DNA of 64,000 bases from Spirochaetales bacterium (GTDB lineage Bacteria; Spirochaetota; Spirochaetia; Treponematales; Treponemataceae), in the NCBI GenBank assembly GCA_029098225.1, contig JAQXNX010000014.1, positions 124,001 through 188,000 of the forward strand. The letters run 5' to 3'. Shown here one piece after another: positions 9,584 through 17,970 of this stretch. How positions within the stretch are numbered: position 1 is the first letter of the stretch; each line of letters begins with the position of its first letter. Made by a program: the position numbers and the translations under genes. The notes below the pieces were generated by a model. The model searched no databases, had not been told where the DNA came from, and saw only the letters and a list, made by a program, of their open reading frames with translations.

Positions 9584-10816
9584 TTAAATAAAATGAGTAA
9601 TTGAGTGATGTTCTATAGTTTTTGTTTTTACAGCAACTATATATGAGCCATACATTGCAGTAACCGTATCAAAAAGAGCTGCAAAAGAACCTAAAATAAG
9701 TGCCGCAGGATGAAGCAGCAGATAACTGGTCTGAATTGTTTCGAATCCGCTGGCATAACTGTTACAGATTATTGCAAGAAGAATGAAAGTTCCGCCTTTT
9801 GGAAGTCCTCCAAGAAGGAATGAAAGCAGAAAAGAAATTCCAAATATCCATAGAATATGACTTCCTTTTAAGGTAAGACCTGAATAAGAGCGCCAGATTG
9901 TTATAAAAGAAATGCAGACAACTAAAGCTGAACCACCGCGAGAGAAAATAGAGAATAAAGGATAAGTAAATCCACGTGTTCTTTCTCTAATTCCAAGACT
10001 TTCGCAGCCATGACGGTTTAATAAAGGAATTACAATATTGGAGTCGCCTGTAAAGAAGGAAAGAATCATAGGAGCAATGGAAGCATATAAAACTTTATAA
10101 GGATGCGGATCATGGCAGACAAAATGAAGAATTAAAGGATAAATAATTCCGCATACAATTACAAAATCGACTACGAGCATAATGATTATTGGAGTAAAAA
10201 TTCCAGGAGCAATAATATCTCTAAAATTCATAATCCAGCAGCAGGTAATTGCAACCATACATATAGCCATTATTTCTGTAATAAAGTTTGAAATGTTATA
10301 GAAAAGCTTGGAAAATGAATCTGAAAGTGAATAAACAGGTTTAAATGCTGTTTCATCTGAAGCGCTTTCCCATCCAATCAAAAATGCAAAAATCAAAGCA
10401 ACCAGAAGGAAAGAACCTTCTCTTAATGCGTCGAATGCAGATGAAGGGAATAGTGAGAAAACCAGATTTTTAACATCAAGAGAATAAGACTGATTTATAT
10501 TTTCTACAGTGATTGGGATTCTTGGAAGTTTTACAATCAAAATAGAAAGAAGTCCAACCGTTGTAAGAATTAAAGATGCAACAATTATTATAAGGAAAGT
10601 CCATAATGTACTTTTTAAAAGTAATTTTGAATTTCTTAATTTATGAATAGAACAAATTCCACAGGTAAAAATGAGTGGAACGACCATATATCTGCCGACA
10701 CGTATAAATAATTCAGATAATAAAGTAATAAATTCAAGTGTTTTTGCTTTAGGAAGAATAAAAGCAGCAAAAATTCCAAGTGCAACGCCTATTAAATATT
10801 TAATCCATACTTTCAT
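9584..10816 (-). CDS. Dicarboxylate/amino acid:cation symporter (DAACS family)
   Basis: The 410-residue polytopic membrane protein shows the family signature of GltP/DctA-type carriers: an N-terminal YLIGVALGIFAAFILP helix, SLFPSSAFDALREGS, the serine-rich loop region FSIFSRGGSALV, and PKGGTFILLAIICNSYASG near the C-terminus. These carriers import C4-dicarboxylates, glutamate or serine with Na+ or H+. Substrate cannot be assigned. The gene diverges from the 10899 gene, and the 82-bp gap holds a 13-bp palindrome. The -10 TATACT lies 6 nt before the ATG, so the transcript is probably leaderless. Confidence 0.85.
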   Translation of the reverse strand: MKVWIKYLIGVALGIFAAFILPKAKTLEFITLLSELFIRVGRYMVVPLIFTCGICSIHKLRNSKLLLKSTLWTFLIIIVASLILTTVGLLSILIVKLPRIPITVENINQSYSLDVKNLVFSLFPSSAFDALREGSFLLVALIFAFLIGWESASDETAFKPVYSLSDSFSKLFYNISNFITEIMAICMVAITCCWIMNFRDIIAPGIFTPIIIMLVVDFVIVCGIIYPLILHFVCHDPHPYKVLYASIAPMILSFFTGDSNIVIPLLNRHGCESLGIRERTRGFTYPLFSIFSRGGSALVVCISFITIWRSYSGLTLKGSHILWIFGISFLLSFLLGGLPKGGTFILLAIICNSYASGFETIQTSYLLLHPAALILGSFAALFDTVTAMYGSYIVAVKTKTIEHHSITHFI

Positions 10817-10822
10817 ATTAAA

Positions 10823-10892
10823 AGTATATCATAAAATAACTGATCAGGGCAAACGAATTGCGTTTGCCCTGATTTTTATCTTGTGCTATAAT
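10823..10892. promoter_or_regulatory. Divergent promoters sharing a 13-bp palindrome
   Basis: A perfect inverted repeat ATCAGGGCAAACG (10843–10855), loop AATTG, then its complement (10861–10873). The right arm contains TTGCCC (10864–10869), 17 bp before TATAAT (10887–10892) for the plus gene. The left arm contains the mirror TTGCCC (10852–10847), 18 bp before TATACT (10828–10823) for the symporter. Each start codon is 6 nt from its -10. The palindrome could be an operator or a hairpin; both -35 boxes lie in it. The T-run after the right arm also allows a terminator reading. Confidence 0.65.
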
Positions 10893-10898
10893 TTCAAT

Positions 10899-11624
10899 AT
10901 GTCTAATTTACTTTTGATTGGAAAAGATTTGCCAGAAGCTGTTGATTTTGCAGAAGCTTTGGTTTCTTCTGGAAAACAGGTTTTTGCTGTCAGCAAAAAT
11001 GAAACAGATGTAAAAAATTTTGAATCACAGAATATATTTTCTGCTGTATGGAATAAAGGTTCTTCAATTTCTACGCATTCCCTTTTATTAAACGCTCAGA
11101 ATAAATTCGAAAAAATAGATGAAGTTATTTTTTATTTTGATGCCTCTTATTTTGCTTCTAAATTTGATACAGATAAAATAGAAGATTTTGCACCTGCTAT
11201 GGATTTTATGATGACTTCTTTTTTGTATAGTTCTGCTGAACTTTTAAGAAGAGTAGATCAAAAACAGGAAAAGCTTTCTGTTCTTTTTCTTGTAAAAGAA
11301 GCTCCTTCTAAATACGACGCTGCAAGTCAGAAATCTTCTATTATATCGCCTGTAAGTACAGTTGTTAGCGTTGCTCAGGCTGCTTTTGAAAAAATTGCTG
11401 AAAATTTTTCAGTGAATGTAGTTGACAGACAGTATCTTTCTGTAATTCTTGCAAGAATCCTTCCTAATAATGAACTGTATAAAAATGATAAGGGAATTGC
11501 TCAGTGGGCAGTTTCTTCTTTTGAGTCTGTAGCTTCAATGAAAAATCATCAGAATGTAAAACAGGCTGGTGCATGGAATAAAGTCGGTTCAAAAATTCAA
11601 ACAGGATTTTCATTATTTAAATAG
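10899..11624 (+). CDS. Rossmann-like SDR-related protein, function unknown
   Basis: The ORF track opens at 10671, but the first good start is ATG at 10899, giving 241 residues. The first 228 bases of the track ORF overlap the symporter gene and the promoter. The N-terminus MSNLLLIGKDLPEAVDFAEA followed by SGKQVFAVSK resembles a nucleotide-binding Rossmann fold of short-chain dehydrogenases, but the Gly-rich loop is reduced and no clear YxxxK is seen. Later segments (VIFYFDASYF, LSVLFLVKEAPSK) fit alternating strands and helices. It may be a non-catalytic SDR relative. mgtC follows 31 bp downstream. The -10 TATAAT is 6 nt from the ATG. Confidence 0.6.
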   Translation: MSNLLLIGKDLPEAVDFAEALVSSGKQVFAVSKNETDVKNFESQNIFSAVWNKGSSISTHSLLLNAQNKFEKIDEVIFYFDASYFASKFDTDKIEDFAPAMDFMMTSFLYSSAELLRRVDQKQEKLSVLFLVKEAPSKYDAASQKSSIISPVSTVVSVAQAAFEKIAENFSVNVVDRQYLSVILARILPNNELYKNDKGIAQWAVSSFESVASMKNHQNVKQAGAWNKVGSKIQTGFSLFK

Positions 11625-11655
11625 TAAAAATGCAAATTCGAAAGGGCGGATATAA

Positions 11656-12333
11656 ATGGACATTCAGATAGAATATCTTATAAGAATCGGGTTAAGTTTT
11701 GCCTGCAGTTTTGTTCTTGGACTTGAACGCAAATCGCATCAGCATACTGTTGGAATAAGAACTCTTGTGTTAATGGGTCTTTCTTCCTGCCTGCTTTCTA
11801 TACTTTCCATTCATATGGCAGAGGTTCCTGCTGTAAAAGGCGATCCAACGAGAATTGCAGCCGGTGTTATTACCGGTATAGGTTTTCTTGGTGGAGGAGC
11901 AATTTTAAAACAGGGGCTGAATATCCGCGGATTAACAACTGCAGCAATTATTTTTTCAACTTCGGCAATAGGAATGTCTTTTGGTGCAGGCTTGTACTGG
12001 CCACCGGCTGTAATTTTTGTACTTGTCATGATTATTCTTTTAACCATGGATAAATTCGAAAAGAAATTTTTTCCTGCTGCAAAAACAAAGGTTGTCGTTG
12101 TAAAATTTACGCTAGATGAAACTTCGGAAGATTATAATCAAAAAGCTAAGGCTATTATGTTAGGATATGGATTTATTGTTCATGATGTGAATTCAAAATA
12201 TTTGCCTAAAGAAAATCTTATGGAGCTTGATTTTACTGTAAAAACTCCAGATAAGCTTGATGCAATGAAAATTGCCCGAGAATTTGGAGAGAAATTAAAT
12301 AAACTCGAAAGTTTTGTAATTATAGATAAGTAG
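11656..12333 (+). CDS. MgtC/SapB family membrane protein
   Basis: The 225-residue protein has the MgtC signature: four to five N-terminal membrane helices with CSFVLGLERKSHQHTVGIRT, RIAAGVITGIGFLGGGAIL and NIRGLTTAAIIFSTSAIGM. A C-terminal cytoplasmic domain of about 80 residues (KVVVVKFTLDE onward) looks ACT-like. MgtC proteins modulate the F-type ATPase and adaptation to low Mg2+ in some pathogens; in most bacteria their role is open. AAGGGCGGA precedes the ATG. It probably forms a unit with the upstream Rossmann-like gene and ends close to the convergent CBM48 gene (16 bp between stops). Confidence 0.9.
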   Translation: MDIQIEYLIRIGLSFACSFVLGLERKSHQHTVGIRTLVLMGLSSCLLSILSIHMAEVPAVKGDPTRIAAGVITGIGFLGGGAILKQGLNIRGLTTAAIIFSTSAIGMSFGAGLYWPPAVIFVLVMIILLTMDKFEKKFFPAAKTKVVVVKFTLDETSEDYNQKAKAIMLGYGFIVHDVNSKYLPKENLMELDFTVKTPDKLDAMKIAREFGEKLNKLESFVIIDK

Positions 12334-12349
12334 TTTTAGTGCGGAAGTA

Positions 12350-12664
12350 TTATTTTCGTGTTACTACGACTGAATTGTCAGCATTACTGAAAGGCGCTGG
12401 AATATATTTATCTGCCTTCCAGTCATTTTCCCATCTGTAACCATCTAAAAGATAACGGAATTGAAATTCTTTATCTATGGGAAGTTCCAGTGTAACCGAA
12501 AAGGAACCGTCTTTTGCCTGTTTTAGTGGAGTGTCTGTACTGCTCCAGCTGTTGAAATCTCCAGCTATATTAACTGTTTTTGCATTCCCGGCAGCTTCTT
12601 TAGAAACTGTGAATGTTACTTTACAAATACCTTTTTCCTCTGAAAACGATTTTTTTAAAGACAT
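12350..12664 (-). CDS. Stand-alone CBM48-like glycogen-recognition domain protein
   Basis: The 104 residues are essentially one early-set/CBM48 domain of the AMPK-beta and isoamylase N-domain type: VNIAGDFNSWS, then LKQAKDGSFSVTLELP, FQFRYLLDGYRWENDW and SVVVTRK. The Trp and Lys/Asn positions match the alpha-glucan contacts of this fold. It has no catalytic module and no signal peptide, so it is probably a cytoplasmic alpha-glucan-binding or scaffold protein. AAAGGGAG lies before the ATG and a TATAAT-like box lies upstream. It is convergent with mgtC. Confidence 0.88.
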   Translation of the reverse strand: MSLKKSFSEEKGICKVTFTVSKEAAGNAKTVNIAGDFNSWSSTDTPLKQAKDGSFSVTLELPIDKEFQFRYLLDGYRWENDWKADKYIPAPFSNADNSVVVTRK

Positions 12665-12732
12665 TAGCGTCTCCCTTTTTAAAATTATAGAAAAATCAAT
12701 CCCATAAACTTTTATTTGTAAACTAAATTATA

Positions 12733-12761
12733 TTGATTCTTTATTGTTTATGCAATACAAT
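12733..12761 (+). promoter_or_regulatory. Sigma-70-type promoter of the metK operon
   Basis: TTGATT, 17 bp, then TACAAT. Transcription would start near 12768, just before the riboswitch. A nearer TATACT at 12779 would start inside the aptamer stem and is less likely. Confidence 0.55.
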
Positions 12762-12784
12762 GATTTTGAACATTTTGCTATACT

Positions 12785-12856
12785 TCCGCCGATTTATCCA
12801 AATTGCAGGGCGGACTTCTTCTCGTATGAGGGGAAAAATCTTGCTAAATAGGAGAC
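12785..12856 (+). promoter_or_regulatory. SAM-II-type (SAM-II/SAM-V core) riboswitch upstream of metK
   Basis: P1 is TCCGCC (12785–12790) with GGCGGA (12809–12814). The enclosed loop GATTTATCCAAATTGCA matches the SAM-II loop as I remember it (GAUUUAACCGUAUUGCA) at 14 of 17 positions. The 3' segment AAATCTTGCTAAATAGGAG matches the conserved AAAU..GCUAAAAAGG tail. An extra hairpin CTTCTC/GAGGGG is inserted between them. TCC in the loop can pair with GGA of the Shine-Dalgarno (12851–12853), so SAM binding should block metK translation. The family match is from memory and needs a covariance search. Confidence 0.8.
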
Positions 12857-12860
12857 TTAT

Positions 12861-14063
12861 ATGTCTGTCTTATCTAACAATCATTATTTATTTACTTCTG
12901 AATCTGTTGGTGAAGGTCACCCGGATAAGCTTTGTGATCAGGTTTCTGATGCCGTTCTTGATTATTGTCTTTCTTTGGACCCTGATGCTCACGTTGCCTG
13001 TGAATCTTTTTCTTCTACAGATTTCCTTTTAGTTGGTGGAGAAATCGGTTTTCAGAAACAGGGAATTGATCTTAAAGAATTCAATCGCAATGTAGAAAAA
13101 ATTGCCCGAGGTGTTGCTTTGGACATTGGCTACAATTCGCCTGATGTTGGTCTTGATGGTGCAAACTGTTTATTCATGAACAGGCTTCATGCACAGTCTG
13201 CAGATATTAATCAGGGCGTTGTAGGAAAAGGTCTTGATGAATATGAAGGTCAGCAGGGAGCTGGCGACCAGGGTATGATGTTTGGTTTTGCCTGCAACGA
13301 AACTCCAAGTTTGATGCCTTCTCCGGTTTATTATTCACACCAGATTCTTTTAAGGGCTCACGAATTGCGCCATTCAGGAAAAATTGCCTGGCTTCGCCCT
13401 GATGCAAAGTCTCAGGTAACAGTTGAATATGACGGATTTAAGCCTGTTCGTATTGATACAGTTGTAGTTTCTCATCAGCATAATCCAGATGTAGATTACG
13501 ATACAATCAAAAAGACGATTATTGAAGAAATAATTAAGCCGGTTCTTGAGCCAACAGGACTTTTGAAGGGTGATACAAAATATTTTATTAACCCGACAGG
13601 AAAATTCGTAATTGGAGGTCCTGACGGAGATTCCGGATTAACAGGACGTAAGATTATTGTAGATACTTATGGTGGAATGGGTCGTCATGGTGGTGGAGCC
13701 TTCTCTGGAAAAGACCCATCTAAGGTAGACCGTTCGGCTGCTTACATGGCACGTTATATTGCAAAAAATATTGTTGCAGCAGGCCTTGCAGACAGAGCTG
13801 AAGTTGAACTTGCTTATGCAATTGGAGTTCCATTCCCAGTTTCTATTATGGTTGAAACTTTTGGAACAGAAAAAGTTGAACGTTCAAAAATTGTTGCTGC
13901 TGTAGAAAAGATTTTTGATTGTACTCCAGCCGGAATTATTAAAACTCTTCAGCTTAAGCAGCCAATTTATCGTAAAACAGCTTCGTATGGTCATTTTGGC
14001 CGCGAAGGTTTTCCATGGGAAAAGACAGACAAAGCTGAAGAGCTTAGAGCTGCCGTTAAATAA
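12861..14063 (+). CDS. metK: S-adenosylmethionine synthase
   Basis: The 400-residue cytoplasmic enzyme makes SAM from ATP and methionine. The hallmark motifs are present: [20 protein letters not shown] near the N-terminus, [12 protein letters not shown], the [20 protein letters not shown] segment and the Gly-rich loop [20 protein letters not shown]. Length is normal. TAGGAG lies 6 nt before the ATG and is part of the riboswitch. It is the first gene of an apparent operon with an ECF transporter, linking SAM synthesis to import of methionine or a precursor, with SAM feedback on the leader. Confidence 0.98.
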   Translation: MSVLSNNHYLFTSESVGEGHPDKLCDQVSDAVLDYCLSLDPDAHVACESFSSTDFLLVGGEIGFQKQGIDLKEFNRNVEKIARGVALDIGYNSPDVGLDGANCLFMNRLHAQSADINQGVVGKGLDEYEGQQGAGDQGMMFGFACNETPSLMPSPVYYSHQILLRAHELRHSGKIAWLRPDAKSQVTVEYDGFKPVRIDTVVVSHQHNPDVDYDTIKKTIIEEIIKPVLEPTGLLKGDTKYFINPTGKFVIGGPDGDSGLTGRKIIVDTYGGMGRHGGGAFSGKDPSKVDRSAAYMARYIAKNIVAAGLADRAEVELAYAIGVPFPVSIMVETFGTEKVERSKIVAAVEKIFDCTPAGIIKTLQLKQPIYRKTASYGHFGREGFPWEKTDKAEELRAAVK

Positions 14064-14081
14064 ATTTAAAGGAGTGTTAAT

Positions 14082-14645
14082 ATGGCTAACACAAAAGGAA
14101 AATCAATCATTCGTCAGGTTGTAGCAATTGGTATTGGTGCTGCAATCTTTGTTGCATTGACTACAGTGCAGATTCCAGTTGGATTTATTCCAAACACAGC
14201 TCTCCAGGTAAGGGCTGCTGTTCTGGCTTTCTTCTCTGTTGTATTTGGCCCGGTTGCAGGTTTTGCTATTGGACTTATCGGCCATGCTCTTGGAGATGCA
14301 ATTTTTTACGGCAGTATATGGTGGTCTTGGGTATTTCCGGATGCAATTTTTGGTCTTGTAGTTGGATTATTTGCAAAGAAATATGCTGTAGAAGAAGGCG
14401 GATTCGGACTTAAACAGTGTGTTCTTTTTAATGTTGTTCAGATACTCGCAAATGCAGCTGCCTGGATTCTTGTAGCTCCAGTTCTCGACATTCTTATTTA
14501 TAAAGAGCCTGCAAACAAGGTTTTTGCACAGGGTGTAACAGCTTGTATCTGTAATCTTGTTGTAACAGCTATTCTTGGAAGTCTCCTTGCATTTGGCTAT
14601 TCAAAAATTAAAACAAAATCATCTTCATTAAAAGAAGAAGCTTAA
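14082..14645 (+). CDS. ECF transporter S component (UPF0397/MtsA type)
   Basis: The 187-residue membrane protein has about five to six helices. Motifs VAIGIGAAIFVALTTVQIPV, PNTALQVRAAVLAFFSVVFG, GLIGHALGDAI and WWSWVFPDAIFGLVVG are typical of the UPF0397 group of substrate-capture subunits. Automatic annotation often calls such proteins riboflavin S components, but members next to SAM-regulated genes have been described as methionine-regulated (MtsA). The metK neighbour and riboswitch here support methionine or a precursor. AAAGGAG precedes the ATG, 18 bp after metK. Confidence 0.8.
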   Translation: MANTKGKSIIRQVVAIGIGAAIFVALTTVQIPVGFIPNTALQVRAAVLAFFSVVFGPVAGFAIGLIGHALGDAIFYGSIWWSWVFPDAIFGLVVGLFAKKYAVEEGGFGLKQCVLFNVVQILANAAAWILVAPVLDILIYKEPANKVFAQGVTACICNLVVTAILGSLLAFGYSKIKTKSSSLKEEA

Positions 14646-14655
14646 AATGAAAAAC

Positions 14656-14699
14656 AGCCAGTTTTAGAAAATAAAAATCTAAGGCTGGCTTTATTTTTT
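14656..14699 (+). terminator. Intra-operon terminator or attenuator between S component and ATPase genes
   Basis: AGCCAGTTTTAGA pairs with TCTAAGGCTGGCT (13 bp with two G·T pairs), followed by TTATTTTTT. It would make metK–S component mRNA more abundant than the ATPase and T-component mRNA. Confidence 0.75.
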
Positions 14700-14715
14700 A
14701 CGGAATGCAGAAGAA

Positions 14716-16446
14716 ATGCCTCCAGTTATAGAATTCAAGAATTTTTCCTATAAATATAGAACTCAGACTAATCCAACTCTTAAAAATATCAATTTTACAA
14801 TCAATGAAGGTGAAAAAGTTCTTATTATAGGTTCTTCAGGTTCCGGAAAATCAACAATTGCAAAATGTATTAATGCACTGATTCCTTCATCTTACCCGGG
14901 AAAAATTGAAGGGCAAATAACAGTCTGTGGCCTTAATCCGGAAAAAGAAGGAATATTCAGTATGTCTAAACATGTCGGTACAGTTTTGCAGGATACCGAC
15001 GGACAATTCATAGGACTTACAGTTGCAGAGGATATTGCTTTTGCGCTGGAAAACGATAACACTCCTGTGGAAGAAATGCATAGAAAGGTTCTGGAAGCAG
15101 CAAAGACTGTAAATGCAGATTCGTTATTAAATTCTGTTCCGGGAGCATTAAGTGGCGGGCAGAAGCAGAGAGTTTCTCTTGCAGGAATTCTTGTTGATGA
15201 TGTAGATATTTTTTTATTTGATGAACCGCTCGCAAATTTAGATCCTGCAGCCGGAAAAAAGATTATTTCACTTATAGACGAAATTAATAAAAATCAGAAA
15301 AAGACAATAATTATAATAGAACATAGACTTGAAGATGTTTTGTATAAAAATGTCGACCGCATTATAGTTATGGAAAACGGAGAGATTGCGGCAGATACAA
15401 CTCCAGAGAAGCTTTTATGTACAAATCTTCTTCCTCAAAAAGGAATTCGGGAACCGCTTTATATTTCGGCATTAAAATATGCAGGCTGTGTTTTGCAGCC
15501 GGAAGAAAAACCCGAACATGTAGACACAATAAATATTGAACCGCATAAAGAAAAGCTTTTATCCTGGTTTACAAAAATCGAAAAGCCACTTGAAGAGCCT
15601 CAAAAACCTGTAGCACTTGAACTAAAGAATGTTAGTTTTAAATACGATGAAAATGCTCCGCTTACTGTAAAAAATGTAAGTTTTTCTATTCACAGAGGTG
15701 AGATGGTAAGTATAGTTGGTACTAATGGCGCGGGAAAATCTACTATAGCTTCTTTAATCTGTGGATTTAATGTTCAGAATGAAGGTCAAATTTTACTTGA
15801 CGGAGAAGATATTACAAAGCTTTCAATAAAAGAGCGTGGCGAAAGAATTGGTTTTGTTTTACAGAATCAGAATCAGATGATTTCAAAAAGTATAATTTTT
15901 GATGAAGTTGCGCTTGGTCTTGTTGTCAGAAAAGTTCCAAAAGAAGAAATAAAAGAACGTGTAAATAATGCTCTTAAAATTTGTGGAATGTATCCATTCA
16001 GAAACTGGCCTGTGAGTGCGATAAGCTTTGGTCAGAAAAAACGAGTAACAATTGCTTCTATCCTTGTAATGAATCCGGAAGTTATTATTCTGGATGAACC
16101 TACAGCTGGTCAGGATTATGCGCATTATACAGAAATTATGGAATTTTTGCGCAAGCTGAATCGGGAACTTGGAATTACAATAATTATGATTACTCATGAT
16201 ATGCATCTTATGCTTGAATACACAGATCGCGCAATTGTAATTTCAGATGGTCAGGTGCTTGCTGATGGAAAAAGTTCTCACATTCTGACAGATGAAAAAA
16301 TTACAGAAGCAGCAAGCCTTAAAAAAACAAGTCTTTACAATCTTGCGGTAAAATGCGGAATAAAAAATCCTTCTGAGCTGGTAGACAGTTTTATTTATTA
16401 TGAACGGCAGAACAGATTCAAAGAGGAGGAAAAACAGAATGGCTAG
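14716..16446 (+). CDS. Duplicated ECF ATPase (EcfA–EcfA fusion, MtsB type)
   Basis: The 576 residues contain two ABC ATPase domains in tandem. Domain 1 has Walker A GSSGSGKST (near 39), signature LSGGQKQR and Walker B DIFLFDEPLANLDPAAG. Domain 2 starts near 305 with Walker A GTNGAGKST, signature SFGQKKR (a slightly altered LSGGQ) and Walker B EVIILDEPTAGQDY. Both carry the D-loop and switch His (IIIIEHR, MITHDM). This is the energising pair for an ECF importer, fused in one chain as in the methionine-regulated set. It overlaps the T-component gene by 8 bp. Confidence 0.92.
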   Translation: MPPVIEFKNFSYKYRTQTNPTLKNINFTINEGEKVLIIGSSGSGKSTIAKCINALIPSSYPGKIEGQITVCGLNPEKEGIFSMSKHVGTVLQDTDGQFIGLTVAEDIAFALENDNTPVEEMHRKVLEAAKTVNADSLLNSVPGALSGGQKQRVSLAGILVDDVDIFLFDEPLANLDPAAGKKIISLIDEINKNQKKTIIIIEHRLEDVLYKNVDRIIVMENGEIAADTTPEKLLCTNLLPQKGIREPLYISALKYAGCVLQPEEKPEHVDTINIEPHKEKLLSWFTKIEKPLEEPQKPVALELKNVSFKYDENAPLTVKNVSFSIHRGEMVSIVGTNGAGKSTIASLICGFNVQNEGQILLDGEDITKLSIKERGERIGFVLQNQNQMISKSIIFDEVALGLVVRKVPKEEIKERVNNALKICGMYPFRNWPVSAISFGQKKRVTIASILVMNPEVIILDEPTAGQDYAHYTEIMEFLRKLNRELGITIIMITHDMHLMLEYTDRAIVISDGQVLADGKSSHILTDEKITEAASLKKTSLYNLAVKCGIKNPSELVDSFIYYERQNRFKEEEKQNG

Positions 16447-17266
16447 AATTATTACTTATAAAGAAAAAGATTGTTTTATTCATAGATTATGCGGGCTTAC
16501 AAAGCTTATTTTCTTTATTTTGTGGACACTTACTACAATGCTTACTTACGATACCAGAGTTCTTGGTGTAATGCTTGTTTCAAGTATAGTAATTTTTAAA
16601 TTTTCTAAAACTGACTGGAAACAGGTACGCTCTATTTTCTGTGTTGTTCTTTTATTTTTGACCATTAATGTTCTTGCTATTTTTTTATTTTCGCCTTATG
16701 AAGGCTGCAAAATTTATGGTTCGCGAATTGATTTATTCCGCATTACAGAAAGATATACAATAACGGCTCAACAGCTTTTTTACGAACTTAATGTTGTACT
16801 TAAATATTTTACAATTATTCCTTCCGTGTTTATGTTTATTACATCAACGAATCCAAGTGAATTTGCCGCAAGTTTAAATAGAATAAAGTTGCCGTATACA
16901 GCAAGTTATTCAGTTGCAATTGCCTTGCGATATGTTCCGGATGTTCAGACAGATTTTAATAGAATTAAAAATGCGCAGGAAGCACGCGGAATAGAAATGT
17001 CTTCCAAGGCAAATATTTTTTCCAGAATAAAAAATATGAGTGCAATTTTATTTCCGCTTGTTTTTACGAGTATGGAAAAAATCGATTCTGTTACAAATGC
17101 AATGGAGCTTCGGGGATTTGGAAAACATAAAGCACGAACCTGGTATTCTGCCCGCAGATTAAAGAAATCTGATTATATAATTATTTTTCTTACAGTAGTT
17201 TTTTCTGCTGTGGCATTAATTATAACTTTTTGGAAGGGAAGCCGATTCTGGAATCCGTTTGTTTAA
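16439..17266 (+). CDS. ECF transporter T component (EcfT, MtsC type)
   Basis: The ORF track starts at 16400, but ATG 16439 follows GAGGAGGA and overlaps the ATPase stop by 8 bp, so it is the likely start (275 residues). The protein has four to five membrane helices and the two EcfT coupling motifs with Ala-Arg-Gly: NAQEARGIEMS and the related MELRGFGKHK. It couples ATP hydrolysis by the double ATPase to the S component. It closes the metK–ECF operon; nth follows 44 bp later. Confidence 0.9.
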   Translation: MARIITYKEKDCFIHRLCGLTKLIFFILWTLTTMLTYDTRVLGVMLVSSIVIFKFSKTDWKQVRSIFCVVLLFLTINVLAIFLFSPYEGCKIYGSRIDLFRITERYTITAQQLFYELNVVLKYFTIIPSVFMFITSTNPSEFAASLNRIKLPYTASYSVAIALRYVPDVQTDFNRIKNAQEARGIEMSSKANIFSRIKNMSAILFPLVFTSMEKIDSVTNAMELRGFGKHKARTWYSARRLKKSDYIIIFLTVVFSAVALIITFWKGSRFWNPFV

Positions 17267-17310
17267 GGAAGCTTTAGAAAAACGGAAATGGAAATTCGGG
17301 AAACAGGACA

Positions 17311-17943
17311 ATGAAGCTTTTAAGTCAAAAAGAAATGCACGAAGTATTTTCACGATGGAAGTCGGCTAATCCAAAGCCGGCTTCGGAACTGAATTATGTC
17401 AATGCATTTACGCTTTTAGTTGCAGTTGTGCTCAGTGCTCAGACAACAGATAAAGGAGTGAACAAGGCAACCGGTCCGCTTTTTAAAATTGCCGATTCTC
17501 CTCAAAAAATGCTCGCACTTGGGGAAGAAGGACTGATTTCTTATATAAAGACAATCGGGCTTTACAGAAACAAAGCAAAACATGTTATTGGACTCTCACA
17601 AAAATTGATAGATGATTTTCATGGAGAAGTTCCCTGCGACAGAGATTCACTGATGACTCTTCCTGGAGTTGGAAGAAAAACTGCAAATGTTGTTTTGAAT
17701 GTAGTTTTTCACCAGCCGACAATGCCGGTAGATACTCATTTACTACGTATTTCGCCTAAGATAGGCTTAGCAGAAGGAACAACTCCGGAGACTGTAGAAG
17801 AGAGTCTTTTAAAACGAATTCCTCCGGAATTTTTAGCAGATGCGCATCACTGGATTTTACTGCATGGTCGTTATGTTTGTACCGCACGTGCTCCTAAATG
17901 CGAAGAATGTTTAATAGCAGATTTATGTAAGCATAATTCTTGA
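17311..17943 (+). CDS. nth: Endonuclease III (base-excision repair)
   Basis: The 210-residue DNA glycosylase/AP lyase removes oxidised pyrimidines. The helix-hairpin-helix LPGVGRKTANVVLN holds the catalytic Lys, and the catalytic Asp is in MPVDTHLLRIS. The C-terminus has the 4Fe-4S pattern C-x6-C-x2-C-x5-C (CTARAPKCEECLIADLC). Length matches the family. It follows the ECF operon by 44 bp with only a weak ribosome site (CAGGAC) and may be cotranscribed with ttcA, though a TATAAT precedes ttcA. Confidence 0.95.
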   Translation: MKLLSQKEMHEVFSRWKSANPKPASELNYVNAFTLLVAVVLSAQTTDKGVNKATGPLFKIADSPQKMLALGEEGLISYIKTIGLYRNKAKHVIGLSQKLIDDFHGEVPCDRDSLMTLPGVGRKTANVVLNVVFHQPTMPVDTHLLRISPKIGLAEGTTPETVEESLLKRIPPEFLADAHHWILLHGRYVCTARAPKCEECLIADLCKHNS

Positions 17944-17970
17944 ACTGTGTTATAATCTATTAATAAAAAA

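Noticed and set aside
14082-14645. Riboflavin-specific ECF S component
   Set aside because: Automatic naming is common for this family, but the metK and SAM-sensor context and the lack of any FMN element argue for a methionine-related substrate.
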